Assembly (NCBI GenBank): GCA_030644725.1
Contig: CP130629.1
Coordinates: 1,357,572-1,421,571 of the forward strand
Direction of reading: 5' to 3'
DNA length: 64,000 bases
From: Candidatus Electrothrix communis
Lineage (GTDB): Bacteria; Desulfobacterota; Desulfobulbia; Desulfobulbales; Desulfobulbaceae
A program made the position numbers and the translations under genes. The notes under the pieces are model-generated. The model was not told the DNA's origin. It worked only from the letters and a program-made list of their open reading frames with translations, and ran no database searches. Positions 44,360-53,218 of this stretch are shown here, piece by piece (positions within the stretch are counted from its first letter, which is position 1; each line of letters begins with the position of its first letter).

Positions 44360-44977
44360 CTATGCTTCAGCAGCGGCATCATCCTGCGGTGGAGGCGGCG
44401 GAGCGGTCTCCGCCCCGGTGATTTGGCGATGCCGCTTTTCTTCATAGACGGAGAGGATAAACAGGCAGGCATACGGGTGGGTCACCAGGGTGCCGACTCC
44501 GACAGAGCTGCCGATGGAGTCCAGGATAATCAAAACCGCTACCACGGCGACATGCTCGGAGACAGGCTCATCCAAAGCCATGCGGGTGGATTCTTTGACC
44601 GCCTCAATCAGGCCCAGACGCTGATCCGTCATCAGGGGCAGCATATAGACAAGAAAGAAGGTGCCTGCCAGAATCACCGCGATACCCGGCAAAACCAGCA
44701 TGACCAGACCGATAATGACAAGAAGCACAAAGAGAATTGTAAAGCCCAATAAGGGAATAAATAAATCCATATGGGCGAACAGGTCCTTCACATCCGGCTT
44801 CCTGTCTTCCCGCAGGGCCAGCAGCAGAGACTGCATATATCCGGCAGAAACCACCGGTGCCATAATCCCAAGACTGGCAACCGACACCACAATCATCACC
44901 AGGGTGTTGACAAGTATCGGAGCGAAATACCCCAGCATTACCTGCCAGGATCGTTCAAAATGCTCTTTAAAATCCAT
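44360..44977 (-). CDS. Integral membrane protein, glycerophosphoryl/DUF975-like type
   Basis: 205 residues with about five membrane helices (LVNTLVMIVVSVASLGIMAP, FIPLLGFTILFVLLVIIGLV, MLVLPGIAVILAGTFFLVYM and others) and a Pro/Ala-rich tail (APPPPPQDDAAAEA). The N-terminus DFKEHFERSWQVM looks like the helix that opens members of the DUF975/YciC-like group. The function is unknown. It is upstream of the ATPase on the same strand with a gap of 97 bases. Confidence 0.65.
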   Translation of the reverse strand: MDFKEHFERSWQVMLGYFAPILVNTLVMIVVSVASLGIMAPVVSAGYMQSLLLALREDRKPDVKDLFAHMDLFIPLLGFTILFVLLVIIGLVMLVLPGIAVILAGTFFLVYMLPLMTDQRLGLIEAVKESTRMALDEPVSEHVAVVAVLIILDSIGSSVGVGTLVTHPYACLFILSVYEEKRHRQITGAETAPPPPPQDDAAAEA

Positions 44978-45039
44978 ACCTCCTCCTTTCGGCTGAACCG
45001 AGTACTTATAATCAGGGGTTCTATTGTTTCAGGAAAAGG

Positions 45040-45234
45040 TTAACAGTCAGCAAGACAGGTTGGCAAGAAGTAATTCCTTATTTCAAGAAAGAGCAAGATG
45101 CATTGGGGTTGGACAACAGGGGGCTCAGCTGGGGAATTTAGCTCAACTACAGTGCTACACGGAACGAATGGGGAGGAGGAGGAAGAAGGAGGGGAGTTTT
45201 CAAGCCAAGTAAATAGAGGGCAGTGGCGCATCAA
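45040..45234 (-). pseudogene. Possible remnant of a gene related to the one at 49065
   Basis: The reverse strand reads EPPVVQPQCILLFLE around 45082-45126, while the intact secreted protein at 49065-49655 has DPPVVQPEFILIFPE. The DNA is also similar across this stretch and diverges on both sides. The rest of 44978-45290 has no recognisable gene. Confidence 0.3.
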
Positions 45235-45290
45235 GGGTGAGTCAGGAACCCCCGGTGGAACCCCAGTAGACTCTGGTCCGGCCTGGTCCT

Positions 45291-45704
45291 TTACATCTCA
45301 TTCCACGTCATAACCGGAGGCTTTTGTTTGCCAGGCCAATGACAGAGGAATTCGCGGAAACGAATTATTTTTCCCACTTTAACATCAAAAACATGCACCC
45401 ATCGATTTTCAAAAAATATTTCTAAGCCAGTATCCCTGCCCGCCTCTTCTCCGAGCACAACTACGCTGTCATTTTCAGAAATAAAATTATTCGCATGAAA
45501 TGAACTGAAATGCCAAGTGGAGCTCAAAATATCTAAGAAATGACGAACACCGTCTTTTCCTTGAAAGGCTCGACATCTTTCCAAGGCTTCCGGCCCATTC
45601 ACGACCCATTCTACATTTTCATCACATAACTCTAGGAAACCCTCAAGGTCTCCCGCAGAAATTTTACTGTACACTTCTTGCACAACATGAAGAGGGGATG
45701 TCAT
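45291..45704 (-). CDS. SnoaL-like/NTF2-fold protein
   Basis: 137 residues from the ATG at 45704 with GGAG upstream. The pattern VVQEVYSKISAGDLEGFLEL then CDENVEWVVNGP and a late VHVFDVKVGKIIRFREFLC fits a cone-shaped SnoaL/NTF2-like fold, as in small polyketide cyclases and ketosteroid-isomerase-like proteins. Members bind a hydrophobic small molecule in the cone; the active residues vary and none is assigned here. It is an isolated gene in an otherwise gene-poor zone. Confidence 0.78.
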   Translation of the reverse strand: MTSPLHVVQEVYSKISAGDLEGFLELCDENVEWVVNGPEALERCRAFQGKDGVRHFLDILSSTWHFSSFHANNFISENDSVVVLGEEAGRDTGLEIFFENRWVHVFDVKVGKIIRFREFLCHWPGKQKPPVMTWNEM

Positions 45705-46409
45705 TTTTATCTCCAATATATTCTTTTATGGCTGATATTTATAATCATAAGTCATTGTACGACGTTCTGTCTTGCCGACTTCAACTCAGCGAGTTGCATA
45801 TAGGCCTACACATCCTGCTACAAACGTATGCTCAACAGGTGCGCGATCCAACACTACCAAGAAAAACATCTTCCTTGCACGTGATGGCCGCATCCTGAAA
45901 AATCATTCTCCCCAAAAAGACAACTCTCTGAACTGAGACAGACATATCATTTCCACAACCCTCTCTGGAACCTATTATGCTTTCCCCCCTATTACGGAGT
46001 TCTTCCTCATGTGAATGAAGTACACATAATTATTTACCAGTGGTCGTTTCCAAACGTATTCCGTTTCGGAACGGAAAATTTTTCCGGCAGTGAAATGCAA
46101 CATACCAAGACGGCATGGAGTACAAGGAAAAAAAAAGAAAAAATGCCGCTCAAAAAAGAACACACCCTCTGATTCCGTGTCTGAGATTATGACAGGTAAG
46201 TGAGTGAATGAGGGGTGGGGTGAAAAAATCTATCTAACGTAAAAACGCAATGTTTTTCTTGTGATAAAGGATGAGGCGAGGCTCTATCCTTTCAAAAAGA
46301 CGTGACGACGTTATGCCGCCGCAAAGCAACGAAAAAAATACTCGGCAAACACAATAACGTGCCAAGATTTAATCATGTCAGATAAGGTCGTATCAAGGAG
46401 AGAGGGTGA
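45705..46409. other. Non-coding stretch with a terminator-like hairpin
   Basis: No supported gene in about 700 bases. At 46059-46076 TTCCGTT and AACGGAA pair around a TCGG tetraloop, followed by AAATTTTT, which looks like a factor-independent terminator on the forward strand. Short frames here lack protein-like character. Confidence 0.5.
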
Positions 46410-46577
46410 TCAAAGAGAGGATTCCTCTGTTGTTGTTACATCCTCGGTGTCATCATTCACCTCTCCATCAGGAAGGGGATTCTTCCGTTCCAATTTACGC
46501 AACCTTTTTTCTTCTTTCTTTTTTTTCTTTGCCAATTCTTTTTTACGCTTATCAAATGAATAATAATTTTTTGCCAA
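46410..46577 (-). CDS. Small Lys/Glu-rich protein with TTG start
   Basis: 55 residues from a TTG preceded by GGAGAG four bases upstream. The sequence begins LAKNYYSFDKRKKELAKKKK (start read as Met) and continues KEEKRLRKLERKNPLPDGEV to an acidic, Thr-rich tail. Composition and spacing are that of the short 'KKKKEEKRLRK' proteins found near RNA-binding genes in delta-proteobacteria, by recollection. It would be a highly charged, probably nucleic-acid or ribosome associated peptide. It lies on the strand of the cold-shock and RRM genes upstream. Confidence 0.6.
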   Translation of the reverse strand: MAKNYYSFDKRKKELAKKKKKEEKRLRKLERKNPLPDGEVNDDTEDVTTTEESSL

Positions 46578-46810
46578 GATACTCTCCTAAATGTGAAACG
46601 AGAAGACCCTCTGCCACTGAGATATAATTGAAACAATCTCTTGTTTTGTGACGTACTTCTTACTTCAGTCAAAAAACAAGAGATATCTCCCTTTACTCGG
46701 AGAAATACGGCCCTTTGGACAAAAAAAATGTTCAAACTCTTTCGTTCAAAGGGGATGGAACTCTTCCAACGCTTTCTCTTTTATGGACGAGGGCAATCCC
46801 AGGCTGGGAC

Positions 46811-47011
46811 TTACAGGCCAACAACATTATCTGCTGCCGGTCCTTTGGGGCCGTCAACGATATCAAAGCTGACCCGTTGTCCTTCCTGCAGGCTTTTGAA
46901 ACCCTGGGCTTGAATAGCTGAATGATGGACAAAAACATCCTTGCCACCATCCTGCTCAATAAAACCAAAACCCTTAGAATCATTAAACCACTTTACTGTA
47001 CCTTCTGCCAT
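46811..47011 (-). CDS. Cold-shock protein (CspA family)
   Basis: 66 residues, a single cold-shock domain: [20 protein letters not shown] carries RNP1 (KGFGFI), and DVFVHHSAI carries RNP2. It binds single-stranded RNA or DNA and melts RNA structure. AGGAG lies nine bases before the ATG. A leader of about 200 bases containing a hairpin separates it from the RRM gene, a layout consistent with post-transcriptional control of csp mRNA. Confidence 0.95.
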   Translation of the reverse strand: MAEGTVKWFNDSKGFGFIEQDGGKDVFVHHSAIQAQGFKSLQEGQRVSFDIVDGPKGPAADNVVGL

Positions 47012-47090
47012 TTTTCCATACTCCTGTATAGCTTGATTTCTCTATGAAATCTTAGTGTAAATACGAATTACAACCTTTGCAATCCGTTGT

Positions 47091-47112
47091 GCAGACCGAT
47101 TATCCGGTCTGC
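47091..47112. promoter_or_regulatory. Hairpin in the csp leader
   Basis: GCAGACCG (47091-47098) pairs with CGGTCTGC (47105-47112) about 80 bases before the csp start; on the forward strand a GGGGGTCTTTT run follows. It may be part of the csp 5' leader or the end of the RRM transcript. The remaining 47113-47238 shows no further structure of note. Confidence 0.4.
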
Positions 47113-47238
47113 GGGGGTCTTTTATATATTTTGCGGTTAGACCAAGATCACACCAGGATATCCCGGTTTCCAGAACGTTGGTTTTTGTTTTTTAAGAAAA
47201 CAAAGCCGCTTTTTTTAATATAGTCTGTTCGCGGAGTC

Positions 47239-47505
47239 TTATCGACGATGAAACTTCTTTTTCTTCATCGGTTTGGACTCATTGCAGACAAGCTGCCGAT
47301 GCTTATATTCTTGCCCGTTCAGATTTTCCATGGCTTTATGCCCTTCGCTTCTGTTGGACATTTCCACAAAGGCAAATCCTTTAGACTGGCCTGTAAACTG
47401 ATCCTTCACGAGATTTGTACTAACAACACTCCCGTACTGACCGAACAGCTCGTTTAATTCATCTTCAGTAATATTATAGGGAAGACTGCCGATAAAAAGT
47501 TTCAT
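47239..47505 (-). CDS. RNA-recognition-motif (RRM) protein
   Basis: 88 residues forming one RRM. RNP2 is KLFIGSLPYNITEDEL at the N-terminus and RNP1 is SKGFAFVEM (about 42-50); the tail is basic (SKPMKKKKFHRR). Bacterial glycine-poor RRM proteins of this type bind RNA and often respond to cold, which agrees with the adjacent csp gene. AGGAG is upstream of the ATG. 47506-47853 upstream holds no gene. Confidence 0.92.
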   Translation of the reverse strand: MKLFIGSLPYNITEDELNELFGQYGSVVSTNLVKDQFTGQSKGFAFVEMSNRSEGHKAMENLNGQEYKHRQLVCNESKPMKKKKFHRR

Positions 47506-47853
47506 ACTGCTTCTCCTGAAAAGATGATCTCGTCAAAAACAACCTAAGTATATGTACGCAAGGCTGCGAGAGAGGACAAGTACGCATCACACGATACTTA
47601 CGAAGGCCATCTAACGATATATAGTTAAAGCAGAAACTTTAAAGGCACCAAGAAGGGGCTAGATTCACCGTGACAACGATGACGAAAAGAGAATGCTAAA
47701 AATTATTAATTTACAATTGAAGAGCATATTACTCCTATTGTAATTAATTGCAACAAATAAATTCAGTACAGATAGTTTGCGCTCAATTTCCCAACATAAA
47801 ACCGAGAAGCACCTTGGAAGCCACTCTTTAATTCCGGTTCCGTCACGAGTCCC

Positions 47854-48198
47854 TCAGCCCTGAATAATCCTAACGAAGAAGCAAGAAGAGAATCGGGGTA
47901 AGGGACGAAGCCGTGATATTTCCGTGGTCACATAATTTCCATCCAGGATAACAATGCTCCGATTGCCGCCCGCCGAACGAACAGTGACATTATCTGCTGT
48001 AATGCGCAAATATTCACCGTTCAGGTCATATGTCCCGTTATTGACCAAAATAATGCTATCACCGCCGCTGTTTGCCGCCGTCACGGCGGCCACAAGCTCA
48101 CTGACCGTACTGACAAAGACCGCCGCTGTACAAATGCCCCGCAAGGAAACAACGAGAAAAAAAGCAAGAGTTATGCGAGCAACAAGCCAGCTGGGCAT
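47854..48198 (-). pseudogene. Truncated secreted right-handed beta-helix protein
   Basis: From the ATG at 48198 (AAGGAG upstream) a signal peptide (WLVARITLAFFLVVSLRGIC) leads into SELVAAVTAANSGGDSIILV, NGTYDLNGEYLRITADNVTV and RSIVILDGNYVTTE, the first coils of a pectate-lyase/DUF1565-like beta-helix. After about residue 93 the text becomes unrelated (SRLRPLPRFSSCFF) and stops. Full relatives are several hundred residues, so the gene appears cut off, by deletion or a frame change near 47920. Confidence 0.6.
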
Positions 48199-48273
48199 TT
48201 TCCATCTCCTTTCTGAGAAATTTACAAGCATGTTATGCTCCGGGCGATTGACGGCGCTCCTTCATCCCTTTTC

Positions 48274-48924
48274 TCATATTTTTTCAGCCAATGCCGATTC
48301 AAGCGTTGCGCCGAAGGCGGACGCAGCAGTCGGGCTGGTCCTGTCCCAGCTTGTTAATTCCTGGTTTTTATATTTTCGATAAAATTGCGTTAATGCCTCT
48401 TTATCCTCAGCGTTGAGCGCATCAACAACAACACGCCCGCCAAAATTCTTAGAAAACCTGGGAATATACCCCAGGGGTTCATGTATTTGCGCAAGATATC
48501 CGGCAATACGCTGGCGCCCCCCTTCACTATCGCCTGGGGTTCCGCACACAACAAAGGAGCCGATGACCCTTTGTTGCGATTGCAGTGATTCCCGCTTGGC
48601 GAATTCTTTCAGTTTCGCATGAACGCCTCCGATCCAGACTCCGGACCCCAGGATAAGCAGCGCATCTTCTGCTAACACATCTTTCAGGTTCGCTGCCTCA
48701 AGATCGACCAGGGTAACATTGGAACCGATTCCGTTCTTGATCCACATCGCGGTATCGTACGTCGATCCGTATCGTGTTGCATAAACAAGAGCGACGGGTT
48801 TATCCTGCGGGATATTTTCCTTGATGCTGCATCCGAAATTGAATGCCAAGGCTAACCCAGCTGTCACTTTGCACGACCCTTTCAAAAAGGATCTCCGGTC
48901 AATACGATCTGTTAAAGTAACCAT
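48274..48924 (-). CDS. Tat-exported flavodoxin-domain protein
   Basis: 216 residues. The N-terminus has a Tat signal (DRRSFLKGS, then a hydrophobic segment to about residue 32). The flavodoxin fold follows: VALVYATRYGSTYDTAMWIK (about 44-63, FMN phosphate loop), ALLILGSGVWIGGVHAKLKEF and FVVCGTPGDSEGG. This resembles HemG-type flavodoxins (protoporphyrinogen oxidase) and related redox proteins, but a Tat signal on a flavodoxin is unusual. It could be a periplasmic electron carrier. The gene stands apart from its neighbours. Confidence 0.78.
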   Translation of the reverse strand: MVTLTDRIDRRSFLKGSCKVTAGLALAFNFGCSIKENIPQDKPVALVYATRYGSTYDTAMWIKNGIGSNVTLVDLEAANLKDVLAEDALLILGSGVWIGGVHAKLKEFAKRESLQSQQRVIGSFVVCGTPGDSEGGRQRIAGYLAQIHEPLGYIPRFSKNFGGRVVVDALNAEDKEALTQFYRKYKNQELTSWDRTSPTAASAFGATLESALAEKI

Positions 48925-49064
48925 ACCTATATTCCCTGTAGATTTTATCTTAACTTTTCACTTTGATTCGGCTGAGTTATCCGAGAGAACAGCAGGGCGA
49001 TCAACGCAGAAACCTGTGAACCTCATAATGGCCTTTTTTGAACGATTATTATTTTCCATCTCCC

Positions 49065-49655
49065 TTATTCCTCCCGGCAGCTCATGTCGTCGCCCTTTTT
49101 GAGGAAATGCATATCAGACACGATCAGCTGGAAGAGAGGATAGGGCCAATGCTCAAAGGCCTTGCCCTTGGCCATTACCGGGCAGCTTGATGTTTTGTAG
49201 AGCCTTTCTTTGCCGAGAGGAGTGATCGCTAGGCTGTAGCGAAGCGATCTGGAAAAGGGATTATGCACGTTCAGAAACATGCCGGGGCCGCTTTTCTCAT
49301 CATCACTCTGGGTGAACTTGAAAACCAGTGTTTTCTCTGGGTAGATGTTTTGCGGGACATGCTTGAAGTCCAGCGGAGCATCCTTTCCCTCTGTTGCCTC
49401 GATGAAGAGTTCTTCTTCGGGGAAGATCAGGATAAATTCCGGCTGGACAACTGGGGGGTCAAGCTCGGAGGTGTATTCGAAGTAGGTGCCGTCTTTTTTC
49501 CTGATTTTAAAACTGTGGTTCTTTCTGCACGGGGCGGTTTTGCAGTATTCTTCAAGGGTTTGGGGCGGGTCGTCGGAGGCGTTGGCGGTGATGCAGGAAA
49601 AGGTGAGGAGGAGGCTGGCGCATATTGCGAAGATTCTTTTTGTAGAGGTTTTCAT
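49065..49655 (-). CDS. Secreted hypothetical protein
   Basis: 196 residues, family not recognised. A signal peptide (about 1-26, FAICASLLLTFSCITANA) precedes a soluble beta-rich domain with EYCKTAPCRKNHSFKIRKKD, VVQPEFILIFPEEELFIEAT and KTLVFKFTQSDDEKSG. Four Cys could form disulphides. AAGGGGC lies six bases upstream of the ATG. A short segment recurs as a remnant near 45.1 kb. The intron remnant begins 66 bases upstream. Confidence 0.65.
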   Translation of the reverse strand: MKTSTKRIFAICASLLLTFSCITANASDDPPQTLEEYCKTAPCRKNHSFKIRKKDGTYFEYTSELDPPVVQPEFILIFPEEELFIEATEGKDAPLDFKHVPQNIYPEKTLVFKFTQSDDEKSGPGMFLNVHNPFSRSLRYSLAITPLGKERLYKTSSCPVMAKGKAFEHWPYPLFQLIVSDMHFLKKGDDMSCREE

Positions 49656-49720
49656 TGGGAAGCCCCTTAACTTGTTTTTTTGATGAACGCCAAGGACGCG
49701 CGGAGGATGTAATTTAACGG

Positions 49721-50345
49721 ATCGCGGTAGGGATACCGGTTACCCGGCACCCCCCGCACAGATCCGTACGTGAGGAACTACCTCATACGGCTCCTACCTC
49801 GGGTCAAATGACGCGTAGTCGCTTGTTCCTTTGCTGCTACACGTATCCTGTCAAGTCCACTCAATGTTTGCTCCTGTCTCTGAGTACAGGTCACAGGCGT
49901 ACTCCTCAGAAATTCCCCTTGGTCACCGCCCTTCCCTCCAGAACCTCCGCTGCTGTCTTGGGATAAAACAGCATTGTTCGGCTCCTTCTCAGTGACGTAC
50001 ATGTTGGAAGTATAGCCACAGGCCTTCTCCAACCGCTCCGGCTCCTGCACTGCCTGCCGGAAATTTCTGAGATCTCCCGGTTCTCGAACATAGAGCGTCC
50101 ACGCATGCACAGGTTCTTACGACTCCGCAGGGCCGGGGAGTGACTGGCTGGTTTACGCCACTTCCCGTGTTGCCTTCCCTACCAGACCACGCGGTCGGCA
50201 CCCTGATTTCGGAGCTCAATGGCTGGCCTACGCTTCCCCTGTCAACGCTTCGCCGCATCCTCGCGGAATACCGACGCATGACTCGGGGCCATAATGGAGC
50301 AGCTTCTCCTTTTATGTAGGGCTCTTTCATCCCCTACTCTATGCC
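49721..50345 (-). mobile_element. Group II intron remnant lacking the reverse transcriptase
   Basis: On the reverse strand 49793-49761 folds as domain V: GAGCCGTATGAGG ... CCTCACGTACGGATC with the AGC-type base. It is followed by a domain VI-like arm ending CCCTACCGCGAT at 49721. Near the other end ATGAAAGAGCCCTAC and AGCGTTGACAGGGGAAGCGT are segments I associate with the 5' part of such introns, normally just before the maturase reading frame. No maturase frame is present between. The 5' limit is uncertain and may extend toward 50580. Confidence 0.65.
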
Positions 50346-50601
50346 GGTTTATCCCGGCGCTTTCGGTACGTCCCCTATTATTAACAACACGAGATATTTT
50401 CACGGTTCTCGCGAAACGGCTGAACTTAATATGCGGGGATGGGCGCTTATCAAAAAAATTTGCTCCGCAAAATCCGGCTGAACAACTGAACGGAAAAAGG
50501 TATCATGATTGCTGGTTACAAAACCTTTTAATTTCCGCTTCGCTCGGAGGGTTTAGCGGGGCTCCCCTAAATCCGTAACAGTCAGATAATTTCATCAAAA
50601 C
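50346..50601. other. Unassigned segment upstream of the lipase gene end
   Basis: No gene. GGAGGGTTTAGCGGGGCTCC (about 50544-50563) is near the start of a palindromic stretch on the reverse strand. The segment could be the 5' domain of the intron or a separate repeat. Nothing else is supported. Confidence 0.35.
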
Positions 50602-51561
50602 CTATATTAATGACTTAATTCTTTTCCAGTAAAGCTCTTTATCATGAGCTGAAGGAAGCCAAAGGCTATCGCCATGCAATTCGCCAGCTGTATCATCAAT
50701 TTCAACACCGTCATCGGTTAATGTTATTTCACTTTTCCTTTCAGTGTGCTCTATCATATCCATAATCATTTTTTCCTGTTCTGATTGTGAATAATCACTT
50801 ATTTCTTCATCAAGCGCAAGCCAATGATGTGATTCCGAGTTGCCTCCATGTAAACCTATTTCTTGCTTTGTTACCAGCAAGTGCTCACCATCCTGAGAGA
50901 AATATTTAAGCGTCCCAGAATGTCTATATCCCATAAAGTTAGGCGGTAAGTGAGGAACGGGATCCCTCTGGTTTGCATAAAACCAATGTCGTTGCATCAT
51001 ATGATCATCGTACACTCTTTGAAACTGTTTGTTTCCGTATCTTGGTGCCCCAAATGTCATTACAAAATAATCACTTAACTTTGCTGAAGGATTTACAATC
51101 AATTCAGCTGCAACAGCCGCTGCAACAGGACCTCCCAAGCTGTGCCCCGTTAACCAAAGTATACTGCCACTTGATATCTTTTCATTAATTATATCAAGAA
51201 CTTCTCCAGATTTTTGCAGCCAAACTTCATTAAAACCTTTATGCACACGTCCGCCAAGTGGGTGCTTTTCTCTAAATGCTTGGAAATTTTTCCACCAATC
51301 ACCTCGAGATTTCGAGCCTCTAAAAGATATGACTACAATATCATCATTCCAAACAGCAAAACCTTGATTTTCAATATTTTCATCAAGCCATATCTCTCCA
51401 CCATTCCATCCATTACCTAAAGCCCCCCATATCTCATTCTCTGACTTTAAATAACTAAAAATACCCATCCGACAAAGAACCTCTGATTTCACATGGGTTA
51501 GCCCTGGCTCTCGCAGATAATTAATGTCGGCTTCACTAATTTTAGGTATTACAATTGACAT
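50602..51561 (-). CDS. Class 3 (Lipase_3) alpha/beta-hydrolase
   Basis: 319 residues, no signal peptide. The nucleophile elbow is WLTGHSLGGPVAAAVAAELI (about 137-156; Ser about 142), the acid is in FYANQRDPVPHLPP (about 193-206) and a His in MGYRHSGTLKYF. VISFRGSKSRGDWWKNFQ and GGRVHKGFNEVW are typical of fungal-type class 3 lipases. The C-terminal 90 residues are polar and unlike the domain. AGGAGGTG is five bases before the ATG. It follows a trypsin-like gene by 42 bases on the same strand, and both are visibly A+T-rich against the surrounding genome. Confidence 0.85.
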   Translation of the reverse strand: MSIVIPKISEADINYLREPGLTHVKSEVLCRMGIFSYLKSENEIWGALGNGWNGGEIWLDENIENQGFAVWNDDIVVISFRGSKSRGDWWKNFQAFREKHPLGGRVHKGFNEVWLQKSGEVLDIINEKISSGSILWLTGHSLGGPVAAAVAAELIVNPSAKLSDYFVMTFGAPRYGNKQFQRVYDDHMMQRHWFYANQRDPVPHLPPNFMGYRHSGTLKYFSQDGEHLLVTKQEIGLHGGNSESHHWLALDEEISDYSQSEQEKMIMDMIEHTERKSEITLTDDGVEIDDTAGELHGDSLWLPSAHDKELYWKRIKSLI

Positions 51562-51603
51562 AACAGCACCTCCTTTTTTTTTATTAAAGAAACCACCAAC
51601 GTC

Positions 51604-52722
51604 CTACCAGCCACGTCTTATTAATTCCTTTCTAGCATTAGATGGAGCATTATTCTTTATATGATCAATGATCGGACCAATGGGTATTGCTTGGTTTTTA
51701 TTGTCGTCAGTCAATGCATTATGCAGACCGATAAGCCGATCGCCGCTATTGGTAAGAGGAGCCCCTGAGTCTCCCCCATGAAAGCCGCCTCCTTCTCCAT
51801 ACCGGAATCTATTATACGGCTCACTATATTCTAATACGCTTCCCGCTGACTTGGGTTCCAACACAAGGTCAGTTGTCAGTGTATTAACTGTAACAGATTC
51901 TCCATCTAATTCGTCTACCTGAAACGAAGCCTGTTTTATATCTGGAATTATTAACTCAAACCTATCATGGAGTTGGAAGTTAGTATACTTCAATCCGTCT
52001 AATGTTCCTTCAAAAGCCATTGTCCATGTTTGTTTATCTTTATCAATCTCAATCAGACAGTAATCAAGCCCACCAGAGGAGGGTGATTCATTCCAACTCC
52101 CAGTCTCCTCAGCTTCAGGACGTGCTGGGCTCTCAGAGATTATATTAGGACCTCCGGCAAGATTGGTCACATCATATCGGATTATAGACCAACCTGAAAT
52201 TTCTTCTAAAAAGATAGTTTTCCCACGTGTATAAGGAACGTCAATACTTATTTCATGCGGACTGTCAGCAGTGGCCCCTTTACCAAAAATGACATGGTAA
52301 CATGTTATCAATAATGTGTCTGACAGAAAAAGTCCTGTTCCTGTAGTACTCTCATTACCACGTGACACGTTAACTCTACAGACTTTTCCAAAATTATCAT
52401 TAGACCTATCAATTTCGTCGGACAGCTGTTGAGCTTCTATTGCCCGTTGAGTATTGTGTATTATTTCCGAACGTATTAGTTCCTCATGACTTGCTCTTGC
52501 CCATAACGTCAAATCAACCTCTTTCAATGGAAGATTATTGTCACTAATAGCAAGCCTTATGAGCTTATTTTGATCATTTTCAGAGAGGTCATTAAAATTT
52601 TTCTCGGGAAAATCTGATATTCTACGAGCAACTAAACTTTCTATAGTTGGCTGCTCTTTTAATACTCTGAAACCACCTCTATCTACAAACGCTGCGGTAA
52701 AATCATGACTATCATCAGGCAT
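51604..52722 (-). CDS. Trypsin-like serine protease with helical N-terminal domain
   Basis: 372 residues. Residues 1-105 are a helical, charged domain (SLVARRISDFPEKNFNDLSE and QRAIEAQQLSDEID) without signal peptide, possibly an interaction domain. The protease has His 143 in LLITCYHVIF, Asp 220 in GGLDYCLIEID and Ser 319 in GGGFHGGDSGAPLT, i.e. a complete triad. AGGAGGAGAGATA precedes the ATG. No secretion signal implies a cytoplasmic protease. Cytoplasmic trypsin-like proteases with an added domain are known effectors in STAND-linked conflict systems, but no NTPase is adjacent here. Upstream is a 500-base gap. Confidence 0.8.
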   Translation of the reverse strand: MPDDSHDFTAAFVDRGGFRVLKEQPTIESLVARRISDFPEKNFNDLSENDQNKLIRLAISDNNLPLKEVDLTLWARASHEELIRSEIIHNTQRAIEAQQLSDEIDRSNDNFGKVCRVNVSRGNESTTGTGLFLSDTLLITCYHVIFGKGATADSPHEISIDVPYTRGKTIFLEEISGWSIIRYDVTNLAGGPNIISESPARPEAEETGSWNESPSSGGLDYCLIEIDKDKQTWTMAFEGTLDGLKYTNFQLHDRFELIIPDIKQASFQVDELDGESVTVNTLTTDLVLEPKSAGSVLEYSEPYNRFRYGEGGGFHGGDSGAPLTNSGDRLIGLHNALTDDNKNQAIPIGPIIDHIKNNAPSNARKELIRRGW

Positions 52723-53218
52723 TATCTCTCCTCCTGTTTATTTAAGGACTAACCATTATTAAAATGCGACCCTCCTCTTTTCAAGAGAAGCCATACTTTC
52801 TTTAAAAGGACAGCTCCTTTTCTTCATTGGAACTGTCCTCGGTAAAAGAGGAGAGGCCCTGTTAACGAAAGGGGGTCTCCTGTTTTCAAGAGAAGGTTTC
52901 CTCGGCTTTCTTTTTACCGCCGCAAGAAAGCATCTTTTCGTGATACCATAAAAATACCAGCCGTGCAATTAGGCACATATACCCATTTTCCCATAGGTAC
53001 ATATACCTATACGGACTGTACTCCATGACACAGGCGCAGCTTGAGCCCCCCCTGCCCTTTTGTTCCACGAAAAAGAAACAGCTGGGCGGGCATGGCAGGG
53101 TGAAGAAAAAAGAAAACTTGCCCAGAGAACCGTTTGCGGGTATTGGTTTAAAAACTCCGCTCAGCGCAGCGGAAGGAAATGAGAAAGAAAAAAGAGAAAA
53201 ACAGGAAAGAAAACAACG
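52723..53218. other. Gene-free gap with hairpins and a repeated 13-mer
   Basis: TTTTCAAGAGAAG occurs twice (about 52777 and 52883). GGACAGCTCC (52808-52817) pairs with GGAACTGTCC (52829-52838). These lie upstream of the protease gene and the divergent MoaB/Mog gene. Short frames here do not look like proteins. Confidence 0.45.

Noticed and set aside
49989-50330. 113-codon reverse frame resembling group II intron leader peptides
   Set aside because: The resemblance is to intron RNA sequence translated by chance; used as intron evidence instead of as a gene.
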